A stretch of 43,356 bases of DNA, taken from NCBI GenBank assembly GCA_903902325.1, contig CAIUUO010000114.1, positions 1-43,356 of the forward strand, read 5' to 3'. The notes under the pieces were generated by a model. That model was not told the origin of the DNA. It did no database searches and saw only the letters and a list, made by a program, of their open reading frames with translations. The translations under genes and the position numbers were made by a program. Origin of the DNA: an uncultured Bacteroidia bacterium. GTDB taxonomy: Bacteria; Bacteroidota; Bacteroidia; Bacteroidales; Prolixibacteraceae. Positions 25,997-34,096 of this stretch are shown here, piece after piece (positions within the stretch are counted from its first letter, which is position 1; each line of letters opens with the position of its first letter).

Positions 25997-26677
25997 ATGC
26001 ATAATTGTGTCATCATAGTTGCCGGAGGAATTGGAACCAGAATGGGTAGTGACCTTCCCAAACAGTTCATGCTGCTTGAAAACAGGCCGGTTTTGATGCA
26101 TACAATTTCATGCTTTATCCAATACGATCCGACAATTGCAGTCATTGTTGTTCTCCCTGAAAAGCAAATCAGTTACTGGAAGGAACTTTGTAAAAAATAT
26201 TCTTTCCATCATGCTCATCAGATAGTGAAGGGAGGGGCAACACGCTTCATGTCGGTGAAAAACGGGCTGGAGGCTCTAAACGATGCGGATCTTGTAGCCA
26301 TACACGATGGTGTTCGTCCGCTCGTTTCGCAAGATACGATTGAAAGGTGCTTTGGAGTGGCTGCTAAGTCAGGATCAGCAATTCCGGTACTTCCGGTAAA
26401 CGAAACACTGAGATCCGGGACATTTGAAAATTCAAGGACGGTTGATCGTTCAGACTACTTTTCAGTTCAGACCCCCCAGGTTTTTCGGATTGAAATTTTA
26501 AGGGAAGCCTACACGCAGGAGTGGAATGCTTCCTTCACGGACGACGCTTCTGTGGTCGAAAAAAAAGGATTTCAAGTAGTTATGGTTCCAGGAAATCCTG
26601 AAAATATCAAAATTACTCAACCTGTCGACCTCTTGATAGCAGGGGAATACATAAAAAGCAAGGAAGACGAGGGGTGA
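25997..26677 (+). CDS. ispD: 2-C-methyl-D-erythritol 4-phosphate cytidylyltransferase
   Basis: A 226-residue cytoplasmic enzyme that joins CTP and MEP to form CDP-methylerythritol in the non-mevalonate isoprenoid pathway. The nucleotide-binding loop AGGIGTRMG (residues 9-17) with Lys22, the IHDGVRPL block and TDDASVVE are family signatures. The length is standard. The first MEP enzyme, dxs, lies 14 kb further on, so the genes are not clustered. The last codons and the stop lie inside a 19-bp perfect terminator stem-loop. Confidence 0.95.
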   Translation: MHNCVIIVAGGIGTRMGSDLPKQFMLLENRPVLMHTISCFIQYDPTIAVIVVLPEKQISYWKELCKKYSFHHAHQIVKGGATRFMSVKNGLEALNDADLVAIHDGVRPLVSQDTIERCFGVAAKSGSAIPVLPVNETLRSGTFENSRTVDRSDYFSVQTPQVFRIEILREAYTQEWNASFTDDASVVEKKGFQVVMVPGNPENIKITQPVDLLIAGEYIKSKEDEG

Positions 26678-26697
26678 TGTCTTCCTTGCTTTTTATG
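26650..26697. terminator. Bidirectional terminator overlapping the ispD stop
   Basis: The arms 26650-26668 and 26679-26697 pair perfectly over 19 bp with a 10-nt loop. A- and T-tracts flank the GC-richer core on both strands, so it can stop both ispD and the convergent small secreted-protein gene. The left arm lies within the ispD coding sequence, and the TGA stop is in the loop. Confidence 0.88.
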
Positions 26698-26732
26698 AAA
26701 AAACTGAAAACAGGTATATTTCGGATGGAAAA

Positions 26733-27191
26733 TCAGATGTACAATCCGGGATAATAGGAGGCAATCAGGTTCAGGTGCTCAATTGTATTGGTTGTCCCGC
26801 TAACCAAAACCTTCTGGTGGTAAAATTCCTCCCGGTTCAGATTGTCAAGGGATGTTCCGTAACCTTGTGACAAGAGAGCCTTATCCAGTTTCTTGATACC
26901 GAAATAGGTGCCGTTGCATTCATATTGAACAGGAATTTTGTCAGACAACACATAATACTTCTTGCATTTTTTCTGTTTGTCAATGGCAACCATCACCTTC
27001 ATGTCGGTATTTTCATAGGTGATCATGTACTTGTCCAACTCCTTGTTGTTGTAAATCATATGATCCTCCAGCTTTACAATTTTATAATTTCCAAATGCGG
27101 AATTGGACTCTCCCCTTGCGACAATATTCTGGCCCACTGAAGCCAAACATACGGCAACAAGAAGCACTGTAGATAAAAAAATCTTTTTCAT
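26733..27191 (-). CDS. Small secreted protein, paralogue 1 of a tandem pair
   Basis: A 152-residue exported protein with a clear signal peptide (about 1-20, ending SVGQ). I do not recognise the family. The mature part is about 130 residues, mixed alpha/beta in character, with two Cys (in KQKKCKKYYVLS and VQYECNGTYFG) that could form a disulfide. It is paralogous to the gene at 27693 across its whole length (IAIDKQKKC-type core, YECNGT, IKKLDK, TIEHLNLIASYYPGL). ATG 27191 was chosen over an ATG four codons upstream because it directly begins the MKKIF signal sequence. The function is unknown. Confidence 0.75.
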   Translation of the reverse strand: MKKIFLSTVLLVAVCLASVGQNIVARGESNSAFGNYKIVKLEDHMIYNNKELDKYMITYENTDMKVMVAIDKQKKCKKYYVLSDKIPVQYECNGTYFGIKKLDKALLSQGYGTSLDNLNREEFYHQKVLVSGTTNTIEHLNLIASYYPGLYI

Positions 27192-27616
27192 GGCAAATAA
27201 CATTTTAAAAGGTTAAATAAACAAACTACCTTTTGAGCTCAAAGTCATGAATAAGACGCATCCGTGTTTTAAACGTTACACATGGAATTTTTGCCTGTCA
27301 CCAGGTTGTAGGCCTGAAATTAACCTTGACTGGAAATAAGCAGTTCCATCAATCCGGGCAAACACTTTTTTAATAGTCTGAATATCTGTTTTTTACAGTT
27401 ATGATTTTCCCCCGAAACCTGAATTTTATGAAGATTTCAGCTGAATAGCCAAAGTCACCAGTCTCCATTTTTTAACATTATATTAACTCATATTTAAAAT
27501 ATTTTAACCTATTGTTTCTGTCTGAAACGATTTCAATCGTGATAAAAAGGGTAAACTTACTCCACTTGGATCCTGTTGCTCCTGACAGCGTTTTGGCCAT
27601 TCAGAATAAACAGCAA
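27192..27616. other. Intergenic stretch between the two paralogues
   Basis: About 425 bp without a gene I can support. A block at about 27226-27277 (ACCTT, AAAGTCAT, AATAnGAnGC, then GTTACA) recurs upstream of the second paralogue, so it is probably a shared promoter or leader. The rest is AT-rich. Confidence 0.5.
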
Positions 27617-27646
27617 AAAAGAGAGACATCCTTTGATGCCTCTCTT
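27614..27646 (-). terminator. Terminator after the second small secreted-protein gene
   Basis: AAAGAGAGACATC (27617-27629) pairs with GATGCCTCTCTTT (27634-27646) with one mismatch and a 4-nt loop. On the - strand it ends in TTTTTT, 47 bp after the gene. Confidence 0.75.
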
Positions 27647-27692
27647 TAATATACCTTTCCGGGGAATACGTAGCCTTTACTTTATGCCACAA

Positions 27693-28163
27693 TCATGAAA
27701 CTGTATTGGTGAATAATCCCGGATAAAAAGCTGCTATCAGATTAAGGTGTTCAATAGTTCCGGTATGTCCGCTAGTCAAGACTCTCTGGTTATAAAACTC
27801 CCTTTTGTTCAGGATTTCCATTGAGTTGGTAAATCCCTTTTCGATTAGCTCCTTATCTAGCTTTTGGATGCCAAAAAATGTTCCGTTGCATTCATACTGG
27901 ATTGGAAGCTGACCCGACAACACGAAGTACTTCTCGCATTTTTTTTGTTTGTCAACTGCAACAATTACTTTCATATCAGGCTTTTCATAGGAAATCAGGT
28001 ATTTTTCCATCTCTCTGCCATTAATGGTTACATGTTCATCAAGTGCTGTGATCGTGTAATTTCCAAATGAAGTGTTAGATTGCCCTTCGGCAATTATCGG
28101 GTTGCCAACTGAAGTGAAAACCACTGTCAGAATAAGTACAGTTGTGAATAAAATCTTTTTCAT
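27693..28163 (-). CDS. Small secreted protein, paralogue 2 of a tandem pair
   Basis: A 156-residue exported protein with a signal peptide (about 1-20), paralogous to the 26733 gene. Both share an IAxGxSNxxFGNY start, a KVxVAxDKQKKC core, YECNGTxFGIxKLDK and a C-terminal TIEHLNLIAxxYPGL. The two Cys positions are conserved. This copy has a short extra C-terminal tail (FTNTVS). The spacing and separate terminators show two transcription units rather than one operon. The family and function are unknown to me. Confidence 0.75.
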   Translation of the reverse strand: MKKILFTTVLILTVVFTSVGNPIIAEGQSNTSFGNYTITALDEHVTINGREMEKYLISYEKPDMKVIVAVDKQKKCEKYFVLSGQLPIQYECNGTFFGIQKLDKELIEKGFTNSMEILNKREFYNQRVLTSGHTGTIEHLNLIAAFYPGLFTNTVS

Positions 28164-28469
28164 GACTACTATTTTTTATTTTATTTTTTGTTGACCTTCT
28201 AACTGAAAGTCATTTAATAGATGCTGCTATTTTTCGATGGTTACAGAAATTTCATTCAATAAATGATGAAATGACATGTGATTAATTCACATTATCAATG
28301 AATATCAATACTTTGGATATATCAAATTTGAATTATTGTCCGACTTTTAAACTTTTCACTTTTTATTGTACATTTATTGACCGAATATATTTGCGTTAAG
28401 TTTGTGAAAACAAGATCTGTTAGCTTCAAACATCATTTATTCTATTCAATAAACTTATTACCGAAAAAA
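28164..28469. other. Divergent intergenic region
   Basis: An AT-rich 306-bp stretch between the second small secreted-protein gene (-) and the isomerase-like gene (+). It holds the block at about 28194-28244 shared with the first paralogue's upstream region and a + strand promoter (28386-28393). The frame of the isomerase-like gene is open upstream of its start, but that part carries no recognisable protein. Confidence 0.5.
28386..28393 (+). promoter_or_regulatory. Candidate -7 element of the isomerase-like gene
   Basis: TATATTTG matches TAnnTTTG fully. A TTG at 28366-28368 lies 17 bp upstream and could serve as the -33 box. The start codon at 28470 is 76 bp downstream. Confidence 0.5.
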
Positions 28470-29354
28470 ATGAGAAATTATCAGGAAACAGGAAGAAGGG
28501 ATTTTTTGAGAAACGCTGGTTTGCTGACTGGTGCAATGTTTTTACCCGGAAGTCAATTGGTTTTTGGGAAGGTTAAAAAGCAGGAAATAAAACTTGGTTT
28601 CGTCACTTACCTGTGGGGGAAAGACTGGGATCAGGATACGCTGATTAAGAACCTGACCGAATCAAAAATTCACGGCGTTGAACTACGGGTTGACCATGCC
28701 CACGGGATAAGTCCCAAACTGACCAACGAGCAGAGGATTCTCGTCAAAAAGAAATTTCAGGACAGTCCCATAGTAATTGTCGGCATGGGAACCAACCAGC
28801 AATACGATTATCCGGAACCTGAGAAACTACGTGAATCAATAGAACAAACCAAAGCTTTCTTCCAACTGAGCCATGATATCGGCGGATTGGGTGTGAAGGT
28901 CAAACCGAATCAGTTCAGAGCCGGAATCCCTCATGAAAAAACCATTGAGCAAATTGGAAAGTCGTTGAACGAATTGGCAAAATATGGCGCTGATATGGGG
29001 CAAAAACTCAGGCTGGAGGTACATGGCAATGAAACCCAGGAGATAGCCAATATCAAGGCCATCATGGATGTTGCAAACCATCCGAACGCAACGGTTTGCT
29101 GGAACTGTAACCCTGAAGATCTTCACGGAGGAGGCCTTGAAGCAAATTTCAACCTCCTTAAAGCAAGATTTGGGGACACTTGCCATGTGCGAGAGTTGAA
29201 TGATACCACCTATCCTTACCAGGATTTAATGCATCTTTTCGTGAAGAATAACTATCATGGATGGATTTTGCTTGAATGCAGGACAGATCCTTCCGACAAA
29301 GTCAAAGCCCTAATAGAGCAGAGGGAAATATTTGAAAAGATGACAAGGAAATAA
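28470..29354 (+). CDS. Tat-exported sugar phosphate isomerase/epimerase-like TIM barrel
   Basis: A 294-residue protein whose N-terminus is a twin-arginine signal (GRRDFLRNAGLLTGA), so the folded protein should be exported to the periplasm. The rest is a xylose-isomerase-like AP-endonuclease-2 TIM barrel. Candidate metal ligands are Glu in LRLEVHGNE, the Asn/Glu in WNCNPEDLHGG, His in CHVRELND and the final Glu in ILLECRT. Exported members are common in Bacteroidota, but substrates are mostly unknown. ATG 28470 is preferred because it starts the Tat signal and lies after the promoter. No sugar-catabolic partner is adjacent. Confidence 0.85.
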   Translation: MRNYQETGRRDFLRNAGLLTGAMFLPGSQLVFGKVKKQEIKLGFVTYLWGKDWDQDTLIKNLTESKIHGVELRVDHAHGISPKLTNEQRILVKKKFQDSPIVIVGMGTNQQYDYPEPEKLRESIEQTKAFFQLSHDIGGLGVKVKPNQFRAGIPHEKTIEQIGKSLNELAKYGADMGQKLRLEVHGNETQEIANIKAIMDVANHPNATVCWNCNPEDLHGGGLEANFNLLKARFGDTCHVRELNDTTYPYQDLMHLFVKNNYHGWILLECRTDPSDKVKALIEQREIFEKMTRK

Positions 29355-29355
29355 C

Positions 29356-29388
29356 AATTTTCGATTTTGAATTTTCGATTTTCGATTG
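29356..29388. repeat. Short tandem repeat after the isomerase-like gene
   Basis: AATTTTCGATTTT occurs at 29356-29368 and 29370-29382, and a further TTTTCGATT follows. It begins directly after the stop codon. Unlike four other loci in this window, no reverse-complement copies follow. Confidence 0.6.
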
Positions 29389-29497
29389 GTAGATTCCTTA
29401 CATACCAAATCAATCTGATTTAAGAGAAGTTAGATAGTTATATTTATTACTATCTTTATGAAGCGAGTAAAAACAATAATTGACTAAAACGAAACCA

Positions 29498-30067
29498 ATG
29501 AGAAAAAATCAATTTTTTGGAACAAGAAGGTTATCCATTTTAATAAGTCTGGTTTGTTTTTTATACTTAATTCCTGTTATCGGGAAAGCCCAGACAGCAG
29601 ACGTTGTTGGAAAGAGCCTGTCGGCGCTGATGATTTCTGATGCCAACAATCAACCGAAAGCAATTCCTTTTGTCGGCGAGAAAGTCCTGTTGATTCAATA
29701 TACCGATCCGGATGTAAAAGATATCAACGACAAACTATCGGATGCTGTCAAGGCAAAAAAATTCAGCGACAAACTATACCAGGGAATAGGCGTTGCCAAT
29801 TGCAAGGATACCTGGATCCCAAATGCCGGTATCAGGATGAAAGCCCGTCAAAAAGAAAAACAATTTGTCGGTTCGGTGATCATGCTGGACGAAGACCACA
29901 TTATTCCGAAGGCGCTTGGACTTGGCGACTGCAATGGTTTGGGTGTGATCCTGATTGTTGGCAAGGACAAGGTGATTAAATACATGAAAAAGATTGGCTC
30001 TGAAGAAGAAAGCGTAAAAGCCACTCCTGAGGTGGTAAGCCTTCTTGAAGCTGAAATCAATAAATAA
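29498..30067 (+). CDS. YtfJ-like thioredoxin-fold exported protein
   Basis: A 189-residue protein with a signal peptide (about 1-30, ending GKAQ). The mature part resembles the YtfJ family: VGEKVLLIQYTDPD, then a variable AVKAKKFSDKLYQGIGVANCKDTW, and SVIMLDEDHIIPKALGL with VILIVGKDKVIKYMKKIG. YtfJ proteins have a thioredoxin fold without a clear CxxC, and their role is unclear; here too there is no CxxC, only isolated Cys. I prefer ATG 29498 to the upstream TTG in frame. A near-consensus -7 element (TATCTTTA, 29451-29458) lies 40 bp upstream. It may be co-transcribed with the small membrane protein 189 bp downstream. Confidence 0.75.
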   Translation: MRKNQFFGTRRLSILISLVCFLYLIPVIGKAQTADVVGKSLSALMISDANNQPKAIPFVGEKVLLIQYTDPDVKDINDKLSDAVKAKKFSDKLYQGIGVANCKDTWIPNAGIRMKARQKEKQFVGSVIMLDEDHIIPKALGLGDCNGLGVILIVGKDKVIKYMKKIGSEEESVKATPEVVSLLEAEINK

Positions 30068-30075
30068 TCCTTCAG

Positions 30076-30236
30076 AAGGATAAAGTAAAAAGGATAAAGG
30101 GAAAAGTGGCAATAGTGGAACTCGGATCTTTTGAAAGTTAAATCAAATAGATTATCAATTGCGATGACCTTTGGAGTCCATTACTTTATCCTTTAGCCTT
30201 TAGCCTTTAGCCTTCTTTAGTTTGCCTTCTTTAGTT
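30076..30236. repeat. Mirrored short-repeat locus B
   Basis: AAGGATAAAG occurs at 30076-30085 and 30090-30099. Its complement CTTTATCCTT lies at 30184-30193, and TTTAGCC follows three times in tandem (30192-30212). GCCTTCTTTAGTT is then repeated at 30210-30222 and 30224-30236. The locus fills the gap between two + strand genes and can form a long imperfect hairpin. Confidence 0.7.
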
Positions 30237-30255
30237 CAACTCTAAATTCCGAAAA

Positions 30256-30630
30256 ATGAAAAGTTTGGAAAGTTGGTTTCACTGGGTACCAAGATTTCTT
30301 TGCATCGCGGCTATCCTGTTTGTAAGTATGTTTGCGTTGGATTCTTTTGCCCCCGGATTGACGATTTGGGAGCAACTGCGTGACTTCATGATCCATCTCA
30401 TCCCTTCCTATGTCCTGATTCTGGCACTCTGGTTTGCCTGGAACAAAGAGAAATGGGGCGGGATCGTTTTCATTGCCATCGGGGCGATCACAAGCATTCC
30501 GGTTTTCCTTATGAATTACCACCGGACTAATTCTATTTGGGTCGGAATGCTCATTGTGCTCATCATCAACATTCCATTCATCATGGTGGGGACATTGTTT
30601 ATTATCAATGATTCCCTGAAAAGGAAATGA
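30256..30630 (+). CDS. Small four-helix membrane protein
   Basis: A 124-residue protein with four hydrophobic helices (about 12-32, 42-61, 68-88 and 96-118) and charged loops (WNKEKWGG, NYHRTNS), ending in a basic tail (NDSLKRK). I do not recognise a characterised family. It begins 19 bp after the repeat locus and ends just before the glyS terminator. Codon usage looks like that of its neighbours. No function is proposed. Confidence 0.7.
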   Translation: MKSLESWFHWVPRFLCIAAILFVSMFALDSFAPGLTIWEQLRDFMIHLIPSYVLILALWFAWNKEKWGGIVFIAIGAITSIPVFLMNYHRTNSIWVGMLIVLIINIPFIMVGTLFIINDSLKRK

Positions 30631-30641
30631 CCATCATCCTA

Positions 30642-30678
30642 AAAACAAATAACCGGCTGATAACCGGTTTTTTGTTTT
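30642..30678. terminator. Terminator between the membrane protein gene and glyS
   Basis: Arms 30642-30656 and 30664-30678 (AACCGG core) pair with one mismatch and a 7-nt loop. A- and T-tracts on the two sides make it work in both directions. The right arm reaches the first two bases of the glyS stop codon. Confidence 0.8.
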
Positions 30679-32230
30679 ACATCAACTTTTCAAAAAGTCT
30701 TTTCAAATTTACCTTTTCAGAGATCATTGACTTTAGCTGACTGATTGGCACCCGTTCTTGCTCCATGGTATCGCGATAGCGGATGGTAACCGTGTTGTCT
30801 TCCATGGTCTGATGATCGACAGTCACACAAAATGGGGTACCTATGGCATCCTGACGCCTGTATCTTTTCCCTATTGAATCTTTTTCATCAAACTGGCAGT
30901 AAAACTCAAACTTGAGTTCATTCATGATCTCCCGTGCTTTTTCAGGGAGGCCGTCTTTTTTGATCAAAGGCATGACTGCAAGTTTGACGGGAGCTAACGG
31001 GGCAGGTAGCCTCAACACCACACGAATATCTTTTTTTCCGTCGCCGGCATCAATTTCTTCTTCGCAATAGGAAGCGGAAAGTATCTGGAGGAACATTCTG
31101 TCAACACCGATGGATGTTTCCACAACGAATGGAACATATGATTCATTCAGTTCGGGGTCAAAATACTGAATTTTCTTGCCGGAAAATTTTTGGTGCTGGG
31201 ATAGGTCGAAATCGGTACGTGAGTGGATTCCTTCCACTTCCTTAAAGCCAAACGGGAATTTGAATTCTATATCGACCGCCGCATTTGCATAGTGAGCAAG
31301 TTTCTCGTGTACGTGAAAGCGGTAATTTGATTCACCGAATCCCAGGGCTTTGTGCCATTTGATACGAATTTCCTTCCAGTGTTCGAACCAGGAAAGTTCA
31401 GAACCTGGGCGTACGAAGAACTGCATCTCCATCTGCTCAAATTCCCGCATCCGGAAGATGAACTGACGGGCAACAATTTCATTCCTGAAGGCCTTCCCAA
31501 TCTGAGCAATTCCGAATGGAATCTTCATCCTTCCTGTCTTCTGCACATTGAGGTAATTAACAAAAATACCCTGTGCCGTTTCCGGACGAAGGTAAATTTT
31601 CAGGCTGCTATCGGCTGTGGACCCCATCTCGGTAGAGAACATCAGGTTAAACTGGCGAACATCGGTCCAGTTTCTGGTACCCGAAACCGGGCAAACGATT
31701 TCATTGTCTTCTATAATCTGTTTCAATTCAACCAGATCAGAATTATTCAGTGCCTCAGCAAACCTTGTGTGAAGGTCATCCCATTTTTGCTGGTATTCCA
31801 ATACCCTGGGATTAGTCTCCCTAAATATTTTCTCATCAAAGGAATCGCCAAATCGGTTTTTCGCTTTCTCTATCTCCTTATCCATTTTGCCTTCGATCTT
31901 TCCCAATTCCTCTTCGATCAGCACATCGGCACGATACCTTTTCTTCGAATCCTTGTTGTCAATCAAGGGGTCGTTGAAGGCATCAACATGACCGGAAGCC
32001 TTCCAGATCGTAGGATGCATGAAAATCGCCGAATCGATACCTACCACATTTTCGTTCAGCAGGATCATAGAATCCCACCAGTATTTCTTGATGTTGTTTT
32101 TCAGCTCCACGCCATTTTGTCCGTAATCATAAACGGCGCCCAGCCCGTCGTAGATTTCGCTGGAAGGGAAAATATATCCGTATTCCTTGCTGTGTGCAAT
32201 AAGTTTCTTAAAAAGATCTTCCTGGTTCAT
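30677..32230 (-). CDS. glyS: Glycyl-tRNA synthetase (single-chain class II type)
   Basis: A 517-residue cytoplasmic enzyme that charges tRNA-Gly, of the alpha2 single-chain type found in Bacteroidota rather than the alpha2beta2 type of E. coli. The N-terminal catalytic part begins with YIFPSSEIYDGLGAVYDYGQNG. Motif 2 is in IAQIGKAFRNEIV and REFEQMEMQFF, motif 3 in SIGVDRMFLQIL, and the anticodon-binding domain covers about 410-517. Length is normal. It follows DUF4834 by 54 bp on the same strand. Confidence 0.96.
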   Translation of the reverse strand: MNQEDLFKKLIAHSKEYGYIFPSSEIYDGLGAVYDYGQNGVELKNNIKKYWWDSMILLNENVVGIDSAIFMHPTIWKASGHVDAFNDPLIDNKDSKKRYRADVLIEEELGKIEGKMDKEIEKAKNRFGDSFDEKIFRETNPRVLEYQQKWDDLHTRFAEALNNSDLVELKQIIEDNEIVCPVSGTRNWTDVRQFNLMFSTEMGSTADSSLKIYLRPETAQGIFVNYLNVQKTGRMKIPFGIAQIGKAFRNEIVARQFIFRMREFEQMEMQFFVRPGSELSWFEHWKEIRIKWHKALGFGESNYRFHVHEKLAHYANAAVDIEFKFPFGFKEVEGIHSRTDFDLSQHQKFSGKKIQYFDPELNESYVPFVVETSIGVDRMFLQILSASYCEEEIDAGDGKKDIRVVLRLPAPLAPVKLAVMPLIKKDGLPEKAREIMNELKFEFYCQFDEKDSIGKRYRRQDAIGTPFCVTVDHQTMEDNTVTIRYRDTMEQERVPISQLKSMISEKVNLKRLFEKLM

Positions 32231-32284
32231 ATTGAGAATTGTTGTATCATTTTTGTTATTGGGATACTTTGGAGATAGGATTGC

Positions 32285-32569
32285 TCATTTTTTAACCTCT
32301 TCAAAATCGACGTATTCGCCGTCATTTCTTCGGAATATTTTTTCTCTGTTGTTTGTTCTTTCGACGGTAATTTGCCCCGGTGATGACGATGCTGGTCTTC
32401 GTTTTGCTTCCTCCTGGGCTTTCAAATCCTGGTATATTTTATCGGCTGCTTTTTCTACTACCCTTGGACCAAAATACCTGAGAAAGAATCTGAATCCATA
32501 ATAGACCAAAAGCAGGATGAAAAGCGTGTCGAAAAAGGTTCCAATATTTAAAATTACAAAGAGAGCCAT
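32285..32569 (-). CDS. DUF4834 family small membrane protein
   Basis: A 94-residue protein with one N-terminal membrane helix (about 5-28), the motif YYGFRFFLRYFGPRVVEKAADKI and a charged C-terminal tail ending in GEYVDFEEVKK. This matches DUF4834, a Bacteroidota family of unknown role. ATG 32569 was chosen because a full -7 element lies 25 bp upstream. It is commonly near housekeeping genes; here glyS follows. Confidence 0.82.
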   Translation of the reverse strand: MALFVILNIGTFFDTLFILLLVYYGFRFFLRYFGPRVVEKAADKIYQDLKAQEEAKRRPASSSPGQITVERTNNREKIFRRNDGEYVDFEEVKK

Positions 32570-32593
32570 GATTTTAAGAATTTCAACCGGGCA

Positions 32594-32601
32594 CAAAAGT
32601 A
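32594..32601 (-). promoter_or_regulatory. Candidate -7 element of the DUF4834-glyS unit
   Basis: The - strand reads TACTTTTG, a full match to TAnnTTTG, 25 bp before the DUF4834 start. It suggests this pair is transcribed separately from the DUF5723 operon upstream. Confidence 0.45.
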
Positions 32602-32635
32602 GTAATTTTTTTTAAGGGCTTAAGGATTTAGCACT

Positions 32636-34096
32636 TTATTGGTCAAAAGGGCAACCCACAGGGGTGCGTTTCTTGTGTTTCTTGAAAACACCCTTCTTTG
32701 GTTTGGCATCTTCGTCATAAATCAGGTTGATCCCTATCCTGAGGTTTGCATTGGTAGCAGTTGTGGGATTAAAGAACGAGAATACGTTATCCGATGCCGC
32801 GTAAATCTGTAAATGCCCAATCCGATAGGCGCCGGCAAGTCCAATGTTAACAGGGGTTGATTCCATGTAGGAATAACTTCCGGAAACTGAAAAATTTGGA
32901 GATAGCACAGCATTGGCAGAGGCCGTGAATGAGGTATGAACCATATTACTCAGCATTCTTGCCCGAGCAACTCCTCCCAGGGTCACAGTTTCACTTACCT
33001 TGTATTCACCTGCGGCATAAAACTTCACAGGCAACAGGGTGGTGAATTTGGCATTTGGCTGAGTCGGGAAAAAGGCAGCCTGCAGACTGTCTCTCAAGGG
33101 GATAAAAAGGCTGGCAACGTCTGTTTTAACTGGAGGAAGGTTCGTAACGGTGGGTGTATTCAGGTTAATCCCCCTGAAAATAAAATTATTGTTTTCCGCA
33201 AATGAGGAGATGTCTTTATGCCAGGAGATAAACCCAAGATCTATCAAACTCAGCGAGAATTCAAATTTTCTGGTGACTTTAGCCGCGAAGCCAAAATCTA
33301 TCGCTAGCCCTGGATTGCCAAAATTGGTTAAGTAGCTGCTTGCACTGAAGCTATTGATGGCAAGCGCATGGTATCCATTGTTGTTGATAAGTTGCAAATC
33401 TACAGGAGCCGAAATAAATACATTTCCTTTCGCGCTCAGATCAATCTGGTCGCCGCTGATCGGCATACCCGCCACGGCATTTACACCGGATGTCTTGATA
33501 CCTGCCAGACCAAAAAGCAATTTGCCTGTGAGTCCGACGCTTATAATTTTGTTCACATCCCTGGCATAGGTAAAGGCTAATTCGCGGTATTGCTGTGCCG
33601 CTATGCCGAAATAACCCGTTGAATACCTGGTTCCGACAAAAGGTGCATTGCCATAGTATATTAGATTCGCCAGATTTTTGGTAAAAAAAGGTTCCGAGAA
33701 TTCGCGTTCAGTCCATGAAAAGCTATAGAAACTGGATCCCTTTTTCCTTCCGAATTCAATCAATGTCAGGGCTGCAGACTCATTCACAAAATTGTTCACA
33801 TCGAGAACTGAAAGGAATTTCTTAAAGTCATATACCATGGAGTCAGCCTGGGCACCCGTTCCACGATGGATTAGATCATTGAAACTGATGTTATTGCTGT
33901 TAATGGAAAGATCCAGTTTGGAAAAGAGGGGCATACTAAGGTAAAAGCCCTGCTCGATACCAGGTCTTGCAGGATTCAAGTCTTTGGTTTGCGGGACTCC
34001 CTTCAGGTAATAGAGGCTATTTGGCTGCGCTTTCAGGGCGTTCATTCCTGACAAGGTCAACAAGATAAAAGAAATGAGCCAAATAAACTGTCTCAT
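32636..34096 (-). CDS. DUF5723 family outer-membrane barrel-like protein
   Basis: A 486-residue protein with a signal peptide (about 1-23, ending LKAQ) and repeated amphipathic beta strands across its length, as in FadL/PorV-like barrels. Features such as DLNPARPGIEQGFYLSMP, LSINSNNISFNDLIHRG and GSYSYMESTPVNIGLAGAYRIG match DUF5723, whose role is unknown. Its start codon overlaps the stop of the lipoprotein gene by one base (TAATG), so the two are translationally coupled. It is the third gene of an envelope operon with the lipoprotein and the propeller protein. The C-terminal basic tail (KPKKGVFKKHKKRTPVG) is unusual for a barrel end. Confidence 0.8.
   Translation of the reverse strand: MRQFIWLISFILLTLSGMNALKAQPNSLYYLKGVPQTKDLNPARPGIEQGFYLSMPLFSKLDLSINSNNISFNDLIHRGTGAQADSMVYDFKKFLSVLDVNNFVNESAALTLIEFGRKKGSSFYSFSWTEREFSEPFFTKNLANLIYYGNAPFVGTRYSTGYFGIAAQQYRELAFTYARDVNKIISVGLTGKLLFGLAGIKTSGVNAVAGMPISGDQIDLSAKGNVFISAPVDLQLINNNGYHALAINSFSASSYLTNFGNPGLAIDFGFAAKVTRKFEFSLSLIDLGFISWHKDISSFAENNNFIFRGINLNTPTVTNLPPVKTDVASLFIPLRDSLQAAFFPTQPNAKFTTLLPVKFYAAGEYKVSETVTLGGVARARMLSNMVHTSFTASANAVLSPNFSVSGSYSYMESTPVNIGLAGAYRIGHLQIYAASDNVFSFFNPTTATNANLRIGINLIYDEDAKPKKGVFKKHKKRTPVGCPFDQ

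Noticed and set aside
25894-26145. N-terminal extension of the DUF2461 gene by 84 codons
   Set aside because: The extension overlaps the start of ispD, is unlike the family, and lies upstream of a good -7 element, so the start at 25893 is better.
30192-30236. CRISPR-like appearance of the TTTAGCC and CCTTCTTTAG repeats
   Set aside because: Units are only 7-13 nt, have no unique spacers of constant length and no cas genes are near.
31352-32278. Long open frame (308 codons) on the + strand opposite glyS
   Set aside because: It lies wholly antisense to a firm glyS gene and shows no domain or signal peptide; the frame is open because of glyS codon bias.
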